Positions 18,699 to 27,294 of a stretch of DNA of 64,000 nt are shown here, in pieces. The notes beneath the pieces are model-generated. The model worked only from the letters and a program-made list of their open reading frames with translations, ran no database searches and was not told the origin of the DNA. Location: NCBI GenBank assembly GCA_019636845.1, contig JAHBWV010000001.1, positions 2,790,001-2,854,000 on the forward strand, read 5' to 3'. A program made the translations under genes and the position numbers. Source of the DNA: Phycisphaeraceae bacterium. GTDB taxonomy: Bacteria; Planctomycetota; Phycisphaerae; Phycisphaerales; UBA1924. Position 1 is the stretch's first letter. Every line of letters starts with the position of its first letter.

Positions 18699-19430
18699 TC
18701 AATTCGATGACTTGCCAATCGCCCGCTCCAATCTCCGCCCGTGCCAGTGCCCCGTCACGAACTTCACCACCCCGATGAACCCGTAGCACCATCCCCCCGC
18801 CGCCACCAACGCCGGCACATTCGTCGCCAGCAGCCCCAGCGACACCACCGGAATCCCACCCAGCGCCACCCAGTTCACCACCTCGTCCTTCACCACCAAC
18901 CGCTCGATCTCATCCAGCCCCAGCCGCTCGCGGATGCGCCACGCCCGCCCGTACAACGCCACGAACACCAGGCACACCGCGAGAAAGCCGACGCTGAACA
19001 GCGCCATCAGCAGACGCGCATCCCCCATCGTCAGCGCACCCACAAGCTCCCGCGGCCCAACACCGATCACGTGCGCCAGCAGCCACGCGTACAGGTACTT
19101 CATCACGTACACAAAGAACAGCACAATAAACAGCAACACCGCCGTGATCGCCGTCGTCGGCGCATCGATCAGCCCCATCCGCCGTGAGTACACATGGTGC
19201 GTGAACCAGAACCAGATCAGGATCGCGAAGCACGCCGCGAACGCCGGGAACCCCAGCAACGCGCTCATGAACTCGTCAAACTGCGTCGGAATCTCGTTGG
19301 TCACCACCAGCAGCGTGATCGCGAGCGCAAACACCCCATCCGTCAACGCATCCAACCTCGATGGCCCCTCACCCCGCGCCCGGAACCCGTCCCGACCCCG
19401 CTCCCCCACCTTCATCGCCCCACCGTTCAT
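18699..19430 (-). CDS. TMEM175 (DUF1211) family membrane protein, putative K+ channel
   Basis: About 243 residues with six predicted membrane segments in total. The family signature is in the first: SRLDALTDGVFALAITLLVV (canonical FSDGVFAIAITLL). Bacterial TMEM175 proteins form tetrameric potassium-permeable channels; the canonical FSD is LTD here, so ion selectivity is uncertain. Starts are available at GTG 19442, ATG 19430 and ATG 19415; GGAGG lies just before 19442. The last codons abut the palindromic repeat at 18673. Confidence 0.75.
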   Translation of the reverse strand: MNGGAMKVGERGRDGFRARGEGPSRLDALTDGVFALAITLLVVTNEIPTQFDEFMSALLGFPAFAACFAILIWFWFTHHVYSRRMGLIDAPTTAITAVLLFIVLFFVYVMKYLYAWLLAHVIGVGPRELVGALTMGDARLLMALFSVGFLAVCLVFVALYGRAWRIRERLGLDEIERLVVKDEVVNWVALGGIPVVSLGLLATNVPALVAAGGWCYGFIGVVKFVTGHWHGRRLERAIGKSSN

Positions 19431-19477
19431 CCCCACGGGCACCTCCGCTCACCAACCACTCCCCTGTGCCCTCATGT

Positions 19478-19519
19478 CTTCATTTGCTATTTGCCCATGT
19501 GCTATGTGCTATTTCCCCC
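19478..19519 (+). repeat. Dispersed intergenic repeat, CTTCATnTGCC family, copy A
   Basis: A run of CATTTGCTATTTGCCCATG-like words. It overlaps the stop codon of the minus-strand gene 19509-19955. Related copies are at 29337, 34335 and (inverted) 47003. Confidence 0.5.
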
Positions 19520-19955
19520 GCTCCTCAAACCTCGCCGCCTCCGGCATATCAAACGTCACCATCTCGCCAACCTCGAAATCCTCCGCCCGTTGCCGATGGT
19601 CCCCGATCTCGCACACCAGCGGGAACCCCGCATTGACCGTGATCGTGTTCGCGCGCCCATCCGTCGCCACCACCGTTCCCTGCACCCGCCGAGGCCTGCC
19701 GAACACCGGCTCCACATACCTGCCCCCCGTCTGCACCGAATCCACCCGCCGCGTGCTGCCGCGCACAACCCCCACGATCCGCTTCCCCACCTCCGCCTTC
19801 ACCGGCCCGGTGGGAATCAGATGCGTCTGGTACGACGTATTCGGGAACGAGACCACGATGTACCCCGGCTTGGTCGCAGTCGGAGCCACAACCTCCTCCA
19901 GCGTGCCGCGGGCTGTATCGATCGCAACAGGAGTCGTCGGAGAAGGGTGAATCAT
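19509..19955 (-). CDS. Hypothetical protein, 148 residues
   Basis: Unrecognised, predicted soluble and beta-rich. Repeated short strands with glycine turns (GYIVVSFPNTSYQTHLIP, GKRIVGVVRG, VQGTVVATDGRANTITV) look like a small beta-barrel of OB or SH3 type. Its ATG overlaps the stop of the upstream trpG-like gene by ATGA, so it is translationally coupled to an amidotransferase. The terminal Lys codon and the stop lie inside a dispersed repeat, suggesting the original C-terminus was altered by repeat insertion. Confidence 0.65.
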   Translation of the reverse strand: MIHPSPTTPVAIDTARGTLEEVVAPTATKPGYIVVSFPNTSYQTHLIPTGPVKAEVGKRIVGVVRGSTRRVDSVQTGGRYVEPVFGRPRRVQGTVVATDGRANTITVNAGFPLVCEIGDHRQRAEDFEVGEMVTFDMPEAARFEERGK

Positions 19956-20644
19956 GCGACCAGCGTAGGCGATTTCGGCTTCCGCGGGCGATCACCCATC
20001 CGCAGGAAGTTCGCCAGCAACCGAGGCCCAGCATCCGTCAAGAAACTCTCCGGGTGGTACTGCACACCCTCCCAGTTCTGCCTCCCCGCATCCTGCCACA
20101 CCCGGCGGATCCCCATGATCACCCGATTCTCCGGACGTTCCTCCCCGTCATACGTCCACGCCGAGACTTTCCATCCATCCTCGCCCTCCCCCGCCTCCCG
20201 CGGCATCGTCTCCGGCACGATCACCAGCGAGTGATACCGCGTCGCCGTAAACGGATTCGGCAACCCCACGTACACACCCTTCCCATCGTGCCAGATCGGG
20301 CTCGTCTTCCCGTGCATCTGGATCCGGTGCCGCGCCACCATCATCCCGTGCATGTCACCCATGCACTGATGCCCAAGACACACACCCAACACCGGCACAC
20401 GCCCCGCGAAACGCCTCATCACCTCGCTCGACACCCCCGCCTCACGCGGCGTGCACGGCCCCGGCGAGATGATCACATGGCTCGGCCCACGACCGCCATC
20501 CATCGCCGCCGCCGCGTCCGGTGTGATCCGATCGTTCCGCACCACCACAAGGTCGCGATCCGGCTCAAGCGTCGGGTCCAGTTCCCCAAGCCGCTGCACC
20601 AGATTCCACGTGAAACTGTCGTAGTTGTCGATCAGGAGGATCAC
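19952..20644 (-). CDS. Anthranilate/aminodeoxychorismate synthase glutamine amidotransferase (TrpG/PabA)
   Basis: A 230-residue class I glutamine amidotransferase that supplies ammonia from glutamine to the chorismate-using subunit for tryptophan or folate synthesis. Motifs are LLIDNYDSFTWNLVQ at the N-terminus, ISPGPCTPREAG for the oxyanion loop, the nucleophile Cys in GVCLGHQC, and the His-Glu pair in YHPESFLT. GTG start at 20644. No trpE or pabB lies nearby, so whether it serves tryptophan, folate or both cannot be told. The partner gene downstream is an unknown beta-rich protein. Confidence 0.92.
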   Translation of the reverse strand: MILLIDNYDSFTWNLVQRLGELDPTLEPDRDLVVVRNDRITPDAAAAMDGGRGPSHVIISPGPCTPREAGVSSEVMRRFAGRVPVLGVCLGHQCMGDMHGMMVARHRIQMHGKTSPIWHDGKGVYVGLPNPFTATRYHSLVIVPETMPREAGEGEDGWKVSAWTYDGEERPENRVIMGIRRVWQDAGRQNWEGVQYHPESFLTDAGPRLLANFLRMGDRPRKPKSPTLVA

Positions 20645-20682
20645 GCCCGGATGCTAGTCCCTGCACATGCAGCCCGTCCGAA

Positions 20683-20949
20683 TCACCCCGGCATCGGGGC
20701 GATCCGCGGCACCACCCACTCGATCAGCACATAGATCACAGCCCCCATCAAAATGATCCCCAGCACGATCGACGCGCTCATCCCAAACACGTGCCGCCAG
20801 TACCGATCGAGCGATCTCATGCGAACGGCCTTGTACACGACCGAAACGCCGAACGCCATAGGAATCAAGAGCAGAAACCACCACCGATGCGCATCGATCG
20901 GATCAACGAACGGAATGTACGCGAACGCGATCGCCCGCTCGATCAGCAT
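20683..20949 (-). CDS. Small membrane protein, 88 residues
   Basis: The ATG at 20949-20947 overlaps the stop of the upstream gene by one base (TGATG), indicating coupled translation. Two membrane segments are visible (about 22-40, RWWFLLLIPMAFGVSVVYKA, and 56-80). Between them lies a short basic cytoplasmic loop with RSLDRYWRH. A longer frame reaching 21171 exists but its first 74 residues are Gly/Arg-rich shadow translation of the neighbour. Function unknown; it probably acts with the upstream membrane protein. Confidence 0.75.
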   Translation of the reverse strand: MLIERAIAFAYIPFVDPIDAHRWWFLLLIPMAFGVSVVYKAVRMRSLDRYWRHVFGMSASIVLGIILMGAVIYVLIEWVVPRIAPMPG

Positions 20950-21575
20950 CACGCACCCCCTCCCCGCTCGACCCCCGGCTCTGCTCCCGCACCCTCCCGA
21001 CGACCACTCCTGCTCGGGCTCACACCCCGATCCGAAGGAAAGAGCGCGTCCAGCACCGCGATCAGATTCAGCATCCCCGCCACGGCACAGAACAACATCC
21101 CGAGTTCGTTCACCTTCGCGACGCTTCTCACCTTCGGTGGCCGACCGGCTCCATTCCCCGGCTCTATCCATCCCCCTGGACCTACGCGCTCATCCGGGAG
21201 CGCGCTCCGACGCACCCCGGTCCCTCGATCAACCCCCTTGAATCCGTTCTGGTGGATCCAATCCACCCCGAACGCGACCGGACCCGTCCCCGCCTGAGCG
21301 AAGAACCACACAGGACTCTCCCGCCGATCGACCACGTCGATCCCGCCCACAAACACCCCCGTCGCGAACAGCCCGAGAACACCCGCACAGATCAACCTCC
21401 CACGCCGACGCTCGCCCCGGATCCAGTGCCCAAACCCGGGCAGCAACATCGCCAGAACACCACCGAGAAAGTCCACCTTCGGGATGTTCCGAGCCGGCTG
21501 TGCGAGTTGTGGATCGGCGGTGGACACTGGTCGCAGACTGACCTCTCGGCAAGGCACACCCAATCCGCCGGACAC
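20949..21575 (-). CDS. Membrane protein with PGxGHW motif, unknown function
   Basis: About 208 residues. The first membrane segment contains LLPGFGHWIRGERRRG (about 43-58), a motif resembling the PGxGHxYxG of TM2-like small membrane proteins. A second segment follows (ICAGVLGLFATGVFVGG), then a loop of about 80 residues, a third segment (ELGMLFCAVAGMLNLIAVL, about 160-180) and a basic, Gly/Glu-rich tail. The GTG start at 21575 is uncertain; GTG codons at residues 7 and 17 are alternatives. It is coupled to the downstream 88-residue membrane protein. I do not recognise a defined function. Confidence 0.65.
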   Translation of the reverse strand: MSGGLGVPCREVSLRPVSTADPQLAQPARNIPKVDFLGGVLAMLLPGFGHWIRGERRRGRLICAGVLGLFATGVFVGGIDVVDRRESPVWFFAQAGTGPVAFGVDWIHQNGFKGVDRGTGVRRSALPDERVGPGGWIEPGNGAGRPPKVRSVAKVNELGMLFCAVAGMLNLIAVLDALFPSDRGVSPSRSGRREGAGAEPGVERGGGA

Positions 21576-21603
21576 AGAAGCGCCGGAACCTCCGGCCCCC
21601 GGT

Positions 21604-21631
21604 TTGACAGGTTGCGCGATCAGGGTACTGT
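21604..21631 (+). promoter_or_regulatory. Putative promoter upstream of the acidic protein
   Basis: TTGACA (21604-21609), 16 bases, TACTGT (21626-21631). The -10 lies within the palindrome GGTACTGTACC. The predicted start near 21638 gives a leader of about 170 bases before the ATG at 21810, long enough for a structured regulatory leader. Confidence 0.5.
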
Positions 21632-21809
21632 ACCGCCTTTCCGGGGACCGACTGGCAAGCCGCGTCCTTCGGGCATAAGAATCGTCGCAACGGGAGCGTC
21701 CGGGATACGGGCTCTGCCCGAATCGAACGCTCGGAGAGTGCAGCGCGAACGCCGGCGCTGGCTAGGAACTCTGGTCCCCATCGAAGGAAACCGAACAAGG
21801 ACGCTCGCG

Positions 21810-22097
21810 ATGCCTCTGGACACACTGCTCACGCCGCCCGCGACTGCTTTCTCTCACGAACGTGCCACCGGCTACGCCGCAGACGAGATCTGGAAGCACG
21901 ATCTCGCCCCGCTCGGAGCCCCCTGGACTCTTCTCGCCGCCGATGAGGAGGAGGATGAGGACGAGGAAGACCCCTTCGCCGACGACGAAGATGAGGGTGG
22001 TGACGTTGATGAGTTCGAGGACGACGACGATTTCCTCGAAGAAGACGAGGAGGAGTTCGAGGAGGAGTCCGACTTTGACGATGACGACGACCTCTGA
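21810..22097 (+). CDS. Highly acidic small protein, 95 residues
   Basis: Unrecognised. Residues 1-43 are a mixed-composition head (MPLDTLLTPP...). Residues 44-95 are almost entirely Asp and Glu with occasional Phe/Val/Leu, giving an extreme negative charge and probably a disordered tail. ATG 21810 has AAGGA eight bases upstream; the longer frame from 21252 is antisense to the neighbouring gene. Such tails can mimic DNA or bind basic proteins or metals, but no function can be assigned. Confidence 0.65.
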   Translation: MPLDTLLTPPATAFSHERATGYAADEIWKHDLAPLGAPWTLLAADEEEDEDEEDPFADDEDEGGDVDEFEDDDDFLEEDEEEFEEESDFDDDDDL

Positions 22098-22149
22098 GTC
22101 GTCCGTCTGACTCGTTCGTGCGAGCCGGCGGGCAGAAGGAAGACCCGCC

Positions 22150-22794
22150 ATGCCGACCCGCACGCGCCAAACAAAGTCCGAGAACACGCCTCAACCCTCT
22201 CTCACACAAGCGCACACCGGTCGCCGGTCGGACGTGCAGTCCAACTCCCAATCCAGCACCCAGTCCACCCCACAGCCCGGCTCACCCGGTTATGGGTCGG
22301 TCGTCGATCGTCGCTCAGGGCTCGATCGTCGCGAGGTCGCAGCAGCCCTCGAAAAAGCCCGTCGGCTCAACGCCGAAGAAGATCAGCCCGAAGCAGACTC
22401 CCCGACCGAACGCACCAGCACACCACCCACCGGCCTCGAACGCCGCCGCGGCCCCGGCCGACGCCTCTCCGACTTCACCCGTTCCGCCGAAGAGGGCGAA
22501 CTCACCAGCGAGCAGTTCCTCTTTGTCATGGCCATCGAGGCCTTCAAACGCTCCAACGACCGCATGTTCCCCACCTGGTGCGACGTGCTCGAAGTGGTCC
22601 GCCTCCTCGGTTACCGCAAAACCATGCCGAGCGAACTCAACCTCCGCAACGCCGAGGACTGGCGCGAGTCCCCCCTCACGCCCTCCAACGTCCGCGCCCC
22701 GCGCTGGAACGAGAACGGCAAGGTCGATGCCGAACGCGCCAAAGCATCAACCAATGGACAACTCCACCGCGAGAGCGATCGTCGCGCAGCGTGA
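22150..22794 (+). CDS. Hypothetical protein with two RR motifs, 214 residues
   Basis: Unrecognised soluble protein. The first 50 residues are Ser/Thr/Gln-rich and likely disordered. Two arginine motifs follow, DRRSGLDRRE (about 53-62) and ERRRGPGRRLSD (about 97-108), of the kind seen ahead of PilZ-type domains, but no PilZ domain follows. Residues about 115-185 form a helical domain (SEQFLFVMAIEAFKRSND, TWCDVLEVVRLLGYRK) that could be a winged helix or regulator. It is 52 bases downstream of the acidic protein on the same strand and may share its promoter. Confidence 0.65.
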   Translation: MPTRTRQTKSENTPQPSLTQAHTGRRSDVQSNSQSSTQSTPQPGSPGYGSVVDRRSGLDRREVAAALEKARRLNAEEDQPEADSPTERTSTPPTGLERRRGPGRRLSDFTRSAEEGELTSEQFLFVMAIEAFKRSNDRMFPTWCDVLEVVRLLGYRKTMPSELNLRNAEDWRESPLTPSNVRAPRWNENGKVDAERAKASTNGQLHRESDRRAA

Positions 22795-22819
22795 ACGCAC
22801 CCGACTCCGCCGACAGAAC

Positions 22820-23272
22820 TCAGACCGTCGCCGGCAACTCGCTGTCCACAAACTCGAGAACCTCAGGAGGCACCGGATGCGTGGGATCGCTCGCATCCGC
22901 AGTCACCCAGGCCCACGCCGTAGCCATCACCGGATCAGACGGCTGCCCACCCTGCGCAAATGCGTCAACCATCGCGTCCAACGCATTGGCATACGCGATC
23001 GCATTGGTCGGCGTCAGAGTCACCACCTGAGAACCCATCGTGTCCTCGGTGAACGTCCGCCGCATCCACGTGTTGACCGCCGGGGGAAAGCTGCCGCTCG
23101 AACCGCTCAGCCAGTCGCGGGCCGCGGCACGCATCGTACCAGAAGGCGGCGCGGGATTGGCATCCAGCAGCGTCTTCACCAGACGACGTAGCGTTCGCTT
23201 CAACGCGATCGCATTCGTGTATGGCTCTGGTGTAGACACCTCCACAGACGTCACAGACTTCTCAGCTTTCAT
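22820..23272 (-). CDS. Hypothetical protein, 150 residues
   Basis: Unrecognised, mostly helical, no signal or membrane segment. Notable stretches are AIALKRTLRRLVKTLLDANP near residue 20 and a central helix rich in Ala (TNAIAYANALDAMVDAFAQG). ATG 23272. Convergent with the preceding plus-strand gene (gap 25 bases) and downstream of the kinase gene on the same strand (73-base gap), so it may be cotranscribed with the kinase. Confidence 0.6.
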   Translation of the reverse strand: MKAEKSVTSVEVSTPEPYTNAIALKRTLRRLVKTLLDANPAPPSGTMRAAARDWLSGSSGSFPPAVNTWMRRTFTEDTMGSQVVTLTPTNAIAYANALDAMVDAFAQGGQPSDPVMATAWAWVTADASDPTHPVPPEVLEFVDSELPATV

Positions 23273-23345
23273 GTGGACCTCCCGCGAGTATGAGCGTGTT
23301 CAGCGTGCGGCATACGCACCCGATGCCCGCTCCTGGCCCCAAAGT

Positions 23346-25937
23346 CTACTCTTTGCGTTGCGCAGCTGCCGAAGAGCCCCTGACAAGCTCCGCACTCCAT
23401 CGCTCGCATTCCGCCGTGTTTCCCGTCGCCTCGTACAGCTTCACCAACCGACGCATCGTCAGCTCATGCGACGCCCTCGCGTTCCGGTCCGCTCGCAATC
23501 CCCGCTCGACTTCGACCAGCATCCTCTCCGCATCATCGAACCGCTTCAGATCGATCATCAGCTCCCCGTGCAACGATTGAACATTGAGCGTGCGCCAAGA
23601 CCCCTCCGGCAGAACCGACTTGTACACCTTCACGGCACTCGCGAACGCGGCATCCGCATCCTCAAATCTCTGCTGCCCACGCAGCGTGGCAGCAAGTATG
23701 ACCGTCACGCTCGCGACCCACTCAGATTCTGAACCGTAGATTCGTTCATAGATCTCGATCGATTGGCGAGCCATCGCCTCTGCTTCATCCAATCGTTTCG
23801 AAAGCCGCAACGCGTTGGCCAGCGAAGACATCAGCCCGGCCACCGAGGCGGTGTCCCTCCCTTGCAGACGCCGCTCGATCTCGATCGCACGATGAAGCGA
23901 TGATGCCGCCTCGTCATACCTCCTGATCTGTGCCGCGGCCTCTCCGTACATGCCGAGATACCTCGCCATGTCATAATCTGGCAGCCGAAGCCGATCCGCG
24001 GTCTCCAGCACGCGCGTCATCACCTCGAAACGCTCCTGACCACGCCCGCCGGACATCAGCACCATCTGCGCATAGGTCGACATGACCAGCAGCTGCTCGC
24101 GGCACTCCGGACCCGCGTCCGCCGCCTCAATCGCGTGTCGATACGTTCGCTCGATCAACCCCAGCGCATCCTCGCGACGCTCGGTCCTCTCAAGCACGAT
24201 CGCATAATGCTGCGCAGCATACAGCGTCCCCGCAGCCCGCTCACCCAACTCAGCCAGCCGTATCTCGTAGGCCTCTCGCGCGTACTCCACGCTCGCGCCG
24301 GTTTCAAACAGCAGATGCAGCACTCTCGAAAGCTCAAGCATCGCCCCGCTGAGCAGGATCCGCGGAACCTCCGGATCGCTCCGGTAACGCATCACGGCGT
24401 TCTGCAGATGCGTCCTCGCGTCCTCGTGACGCGCCAGCATCCGATAGATCTCTCCGATCTTCGCCTCAACATCGGCTCGCACGGAGCCGTCCTCTATCGC
24501 GTCAAGCTTCAGCACCGACTCGTCGAGCACTTCCCCGATCGTCAGACCCTCTCCATCGACGTTCGCGGGGCGGGCCGAGCCCAGCACTTCGTCAACGAAG
24601 AACTTCGAGAACGCGCCCGAACGCGCCGCTTCACGCGTCGCCTTCTTCTCCTGGCGCGTCACCTCCTCGATCGCCTCACTCAACTTCGTGTTCGTCCTCG
24701 TCAGCTCCACGTTCGCCAGAGTCGCCTGATACAGCCCATACCCCGCGGTCGCCAAGCCGCCCACCAGCGCGAACACGATCGCCGCACCCGACACAACCAG
24801 CGCGCGATGCCGTCTCACATACTTCTTCGCCCTGTACCCCAGCGTCGGAGGCACCGCCTCCACCGCCTCGCCGGAGAGGTACCGCCGCAGATCCGCCTCC
24901 AGAGCCGCCGGAGACTGGTATCGCCTCGCCGGATCCTTCTCCAGGCACCTCATCACCACCCAGTCGAGCTCGCCCTTCAGCTCCCGCGCCAGACCCATCG
25001 CGTCCGTCCCGCGCACCATCGCGAGCCGATCACGCAACTCGACCGAACGCGACACACGCATCGACGGCCGCGCCGGCTCCGATTCCGAGATGATCCGCTC
25101 CGTCTCCGCTGCCGTCTTGTACTTGAACAACGCCGGATCAAGCGGCATCACGCCCGCCAAGAGCTCATACAGCATCACGCCGATCGAGTACACATCCGTC
25201 CGCGTGTCGATGTCCAAGAGCCCACGCACCTGCTCCGGAGACATGTAACCCGGCGTCCCCACGATCTGGTGCAACTGCGTGTACACCGTCTGATCACCAT
25301 CATGCTGCGACACCGGCTTGGCGATCCCGAAGTCGATGATCTTCACCACCGGCTCACCGTCAGACACGGTGACAAGCACGTTCGACGGCTTCAGGTCCCT
25401 GTGGATCATCCCCTTCGTGTGCGCGTGCTGCACCGCCCGGCACACCTGCCCCACCAGTTCCAGCCGCGCACGCAGTGTCAGCTTCCCCTCATCGCAGAAT
25501 GTCGTGACCGGCAGCCCCCTCACCAACTCCATCACGATGTACGGACGCCCGTCCGGAAGCTCCGCCGTCTCGAACACGCGCGCGATCCCCGGATGCTCCA
25601 TCCGCACAAGCGACTGACGCTCGCGATGGAACCTCGCAATGACCTGGTCGTTCTCACGCCCCGCACGCAGCAGCTTGATCGCCACCTGACGCCGAACCGG
25701 CTTCTCCTGCTCCGCCAGGTACACCACGCCAAACCCACCCTCGCCCAGCACACCCCGCACGCGATAAGCCCCGATCGTCTCCGGCGCGGGCCTCCGCACC
25801 GGCGTGATACCCGACGGCGTCTCGCCAAGATGCCTCGCACCCATGACGCTCGGCTCGGGCGCGCAGCCACCGCCGAACTCGCCACCTTTGTAGGGTTCCG
25901 TGCTGCCAGAGCTCTCGTGTTCATTCGGCGGGCACAA
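23346..25937 (-). CDS. Membrane Ser/Thr protein kinase with TPR tail
   Basis: An 863-residue PknB-type (Hanks) kinase. Gly-rich loop GEGGFGVVYLA at about 65-75, ATP-anchoring Lys in VAIK (88), catalytic HRDLKPSN (179-186), DFG (202-204) and GTPGYMSPEQ in the activation segment. One membrane segment lies at about 385-408, then a helical linker and about 400 residues of TPR-like repeats on the far side, with repeated AExxYRxAI/ALxxxE patterns. Start is TTG 25937 with GGAG nine bases upstream; ATG 25844 is the alternative. Such kinases are abundant in planctomycetes. The TPR tail probably binds the signal or substrate. The divergent gene is a GH43-like lipoprotein. Confidence 0.9.
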   Translation of the reverse strand: MCPPNEHESSGSTEPYKGGEFGGGCAPEPSVMGARHLGETPSGITPVRRPAPETIGAYRVRGVLGEGGFGVVYLAEQEKPVRRQVAIKLLRAGRENDQVIARFHRERQSLVRMEHPGIARVFETAELPDGRPYIVMELVRGLPVTTFCDEGKLTLRARLELVGQVCRAVQHAHTKGMIHRDLKPSNVLVTVSDGEPVVKIIDFGIAKPVSQHDGDQTVYTQLHQIVGTPGYMSPEQVRGLLDIDTRTDVYSIGVMLYELLAGVMPLDPALFKYKTAAETERIISESEPARPSMRVSRSVELRDRLAMVRGTDAMGLARELKGELDWVVMRCLEKDPARRYQSPAALEADLRRYLSGEAVEAVPPTLGYRAKKYVRRHRALVVSGAAIVFALVGGLATAGYGLYQATLANVELTRTNTKLSEAIEEVTRQEKKATREAARSGAFSKFFVDEVLGSARPANVDGEGLTIGEVLDESVLKLDAIEDGSVRADVEAKIGEIYRMLARHEDARTHLQNAVMRYRSDPEVPRILLSGAMLELSRVLHLLFETGASVEYAREAYEIRLAELGERAAGTLYAAQHYAIVLERTERREDALGLIERTYRHAIEAADAGPECREQLLVMSTYAQMVLMSGGRGQERFEVMTRVLETADRLRLPDYDMARYLGMYGEAAAQIRRYDEAASSLHRAIEIERRLQGRDTASVAGLMSSLANALRLSKRLDEAEAMARQSIEIYERIYGSESEWVASVTVILAATLRGQQRFEDADAAFASAVKVYKSVLPEGSWRTLNVQSLHGELMIDLKRFDDAERMLVEVERGLRADRNARASHELTMRRLVKLYEATGNTAECERWSAELVRGSSAAAQRKE

Positions 25938-26078
25938 TGCAACGATCTCCGTTGACCCCAGTGTAAGTGATCACGCGACAGATTGGAATGGACTTCGCAC
26001 GCACCCAACCGCATATCGTTCGGAAACCATCAGGGCCTCGCTGGGGCACCTCACGCCACACACCGACTGAGGACAACC

Positions 26079-27212
26079 ATGCGCCACGCCACACCTCTCG
26101 CCCTCTCGCTCATCCTCACGCCCTCGCTGCTCGTCGGCTGCTCCGCACTCGACGCCGATGAACGCCATTCCCAGGTCCAGAAAATCCAGCGCCGCCTCCC
26201 CGAATCAATGCGTGCCGCACGCACCACCGCTCCCGGCGAGAACGACTGGTACATCCTCGCCTACTTCAGAGACCCCAAGTTCAACAAAGCAGGAGAGTTC
26301 GGCCTCTATCTCGCCACCTCGCGCGACGGATACACCTGGCAACCCGCGAACCTCGACCGCCCGCTCTTCGTGCCGCGCGTCGGCAATTCCAGCGGCATGC
26401 GCGACCCATGCATCGCGCAAGGCCCCGACGGCGTCTTCCACTGCGTCTGGACCTGGGAAACCGGCGACCGACGCAGCATCGGCTACGCACGCTCCACCGA
26501 TCTCCTCACCTGGACCGACATCCGCTCGCTCAAGGTCATGCCCGACACCGTCAGCATCGACTACTGCTGGGCCCCCGAAATCATCTGGGATTCCGCCGCA
26601 ACCCACTGGGTCCTCGCCTGGTCGTGCGCCATCGACGGGCTCAACCCCGCAACCGAGAAGCAGGCCGAGTGGAACCACCGGATGTACTACTCCACCACAC
26701 GCGACTTCCGCACCCTCTCGCCCTACCAATCGCTCTTCGATCCCGGCTACCCCTCCATCGACCCCGCGTGGATCGAACTCCCACCCGATTGGATCCCCAA
26801 AGGCCTCACACGCCCCGCCGATTCCGAGAGCATCTTCGACGCCCCCGCCGCCGGACCCGCCACACCCAGCGACCCCGGCCGCTGGCTCCTGCTCTACAAA
26901 GACGAGCGGCAATGGCCTGAGAAAAAGCAGATCCGCGCCGTCCGAGGGCTCACACCCGTCGGCCCCTTCGGCACACCCTCCGCATCCCTCACCATCCACT
27001 GGGTCGAAGCCCCGAGCGCACAGATCATCGACGGAAACCTCGTCATCTACTACGACGAATACCGCGAAGGCCGCTACGGCGCGATCCGATCCAACGATCT
27101 CTTCAAGTGGGAAGATGTCCAGAATCTCATGTCCTTCCCACCCCTCACACGCCACGGGTCCGTCATCCGCGTCACGCCCGCGCAGTGGCAACGTGTCCAC
27201 GATCGTCGATGA
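26079..27212 (+). CDS. Lipoprotein with GH43-like five-bladed beta-propeller
   Basis: A 377-residue predicted lipoprotein: signal with lipobox LLVGC, lipidated Cys near residue 24. The body resembles glycoside hydrolase family 43/32 propellers: SSGMRDPCIAQGPDGVFHCVWTW with the RDP acid motif near residue 108, TDLLTWTDIRSL, and WAPEIIWD, which typically carries the second acidic residue. GH43 enzymes cleave arabinan or xylan side chains; the exact substrate is unknown. ATG 26079 has GAGGA upstream and the longer frame from 25983 would hide the signal. Probably anchored in a cell-envelope membrane. Confidence 0.8.
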   Translation: MRHATPLALSLILTPSLLVGCSALDADERHSQVQKIQRRLPESMRAARTTAPGENDWYILAYFRDPKFNKAGEFGLYLATSRDGYTWQPANLDRPLFVPRVGNSSGMRDPCIAQGPDGVFHCVWTWETGDRRSIGYARSTDLLTWTDIRSLKVMPDTVSIDYCWAPEIIWDSAATHWVLAWSCAIDGLNPATEKQAEWNHRMYYSTTRDFRTLSPYQSLFDPGYPSIDPAWIELPPDWIPKGLTRPADSESIFDAPAAGPATPSDPGRWLLLYKDERQWPEKKQIRAVRGLTPVGPFGTPSASLTIHWVEAPSAQIIDGNLVIYYDEYREGRYGAIRSNDLFKWEDVQNLMSFPPLTRHGSVIRVTPAQWQRVHDRR

Positions 27213-27294
27213 ACCCCTGCCGACGCCCCGCCCATCCCCCACAACCGAACCCCCCAAGCCCGGTATCCTGTAAGCCCCAAAGGAGATCCTCAAC

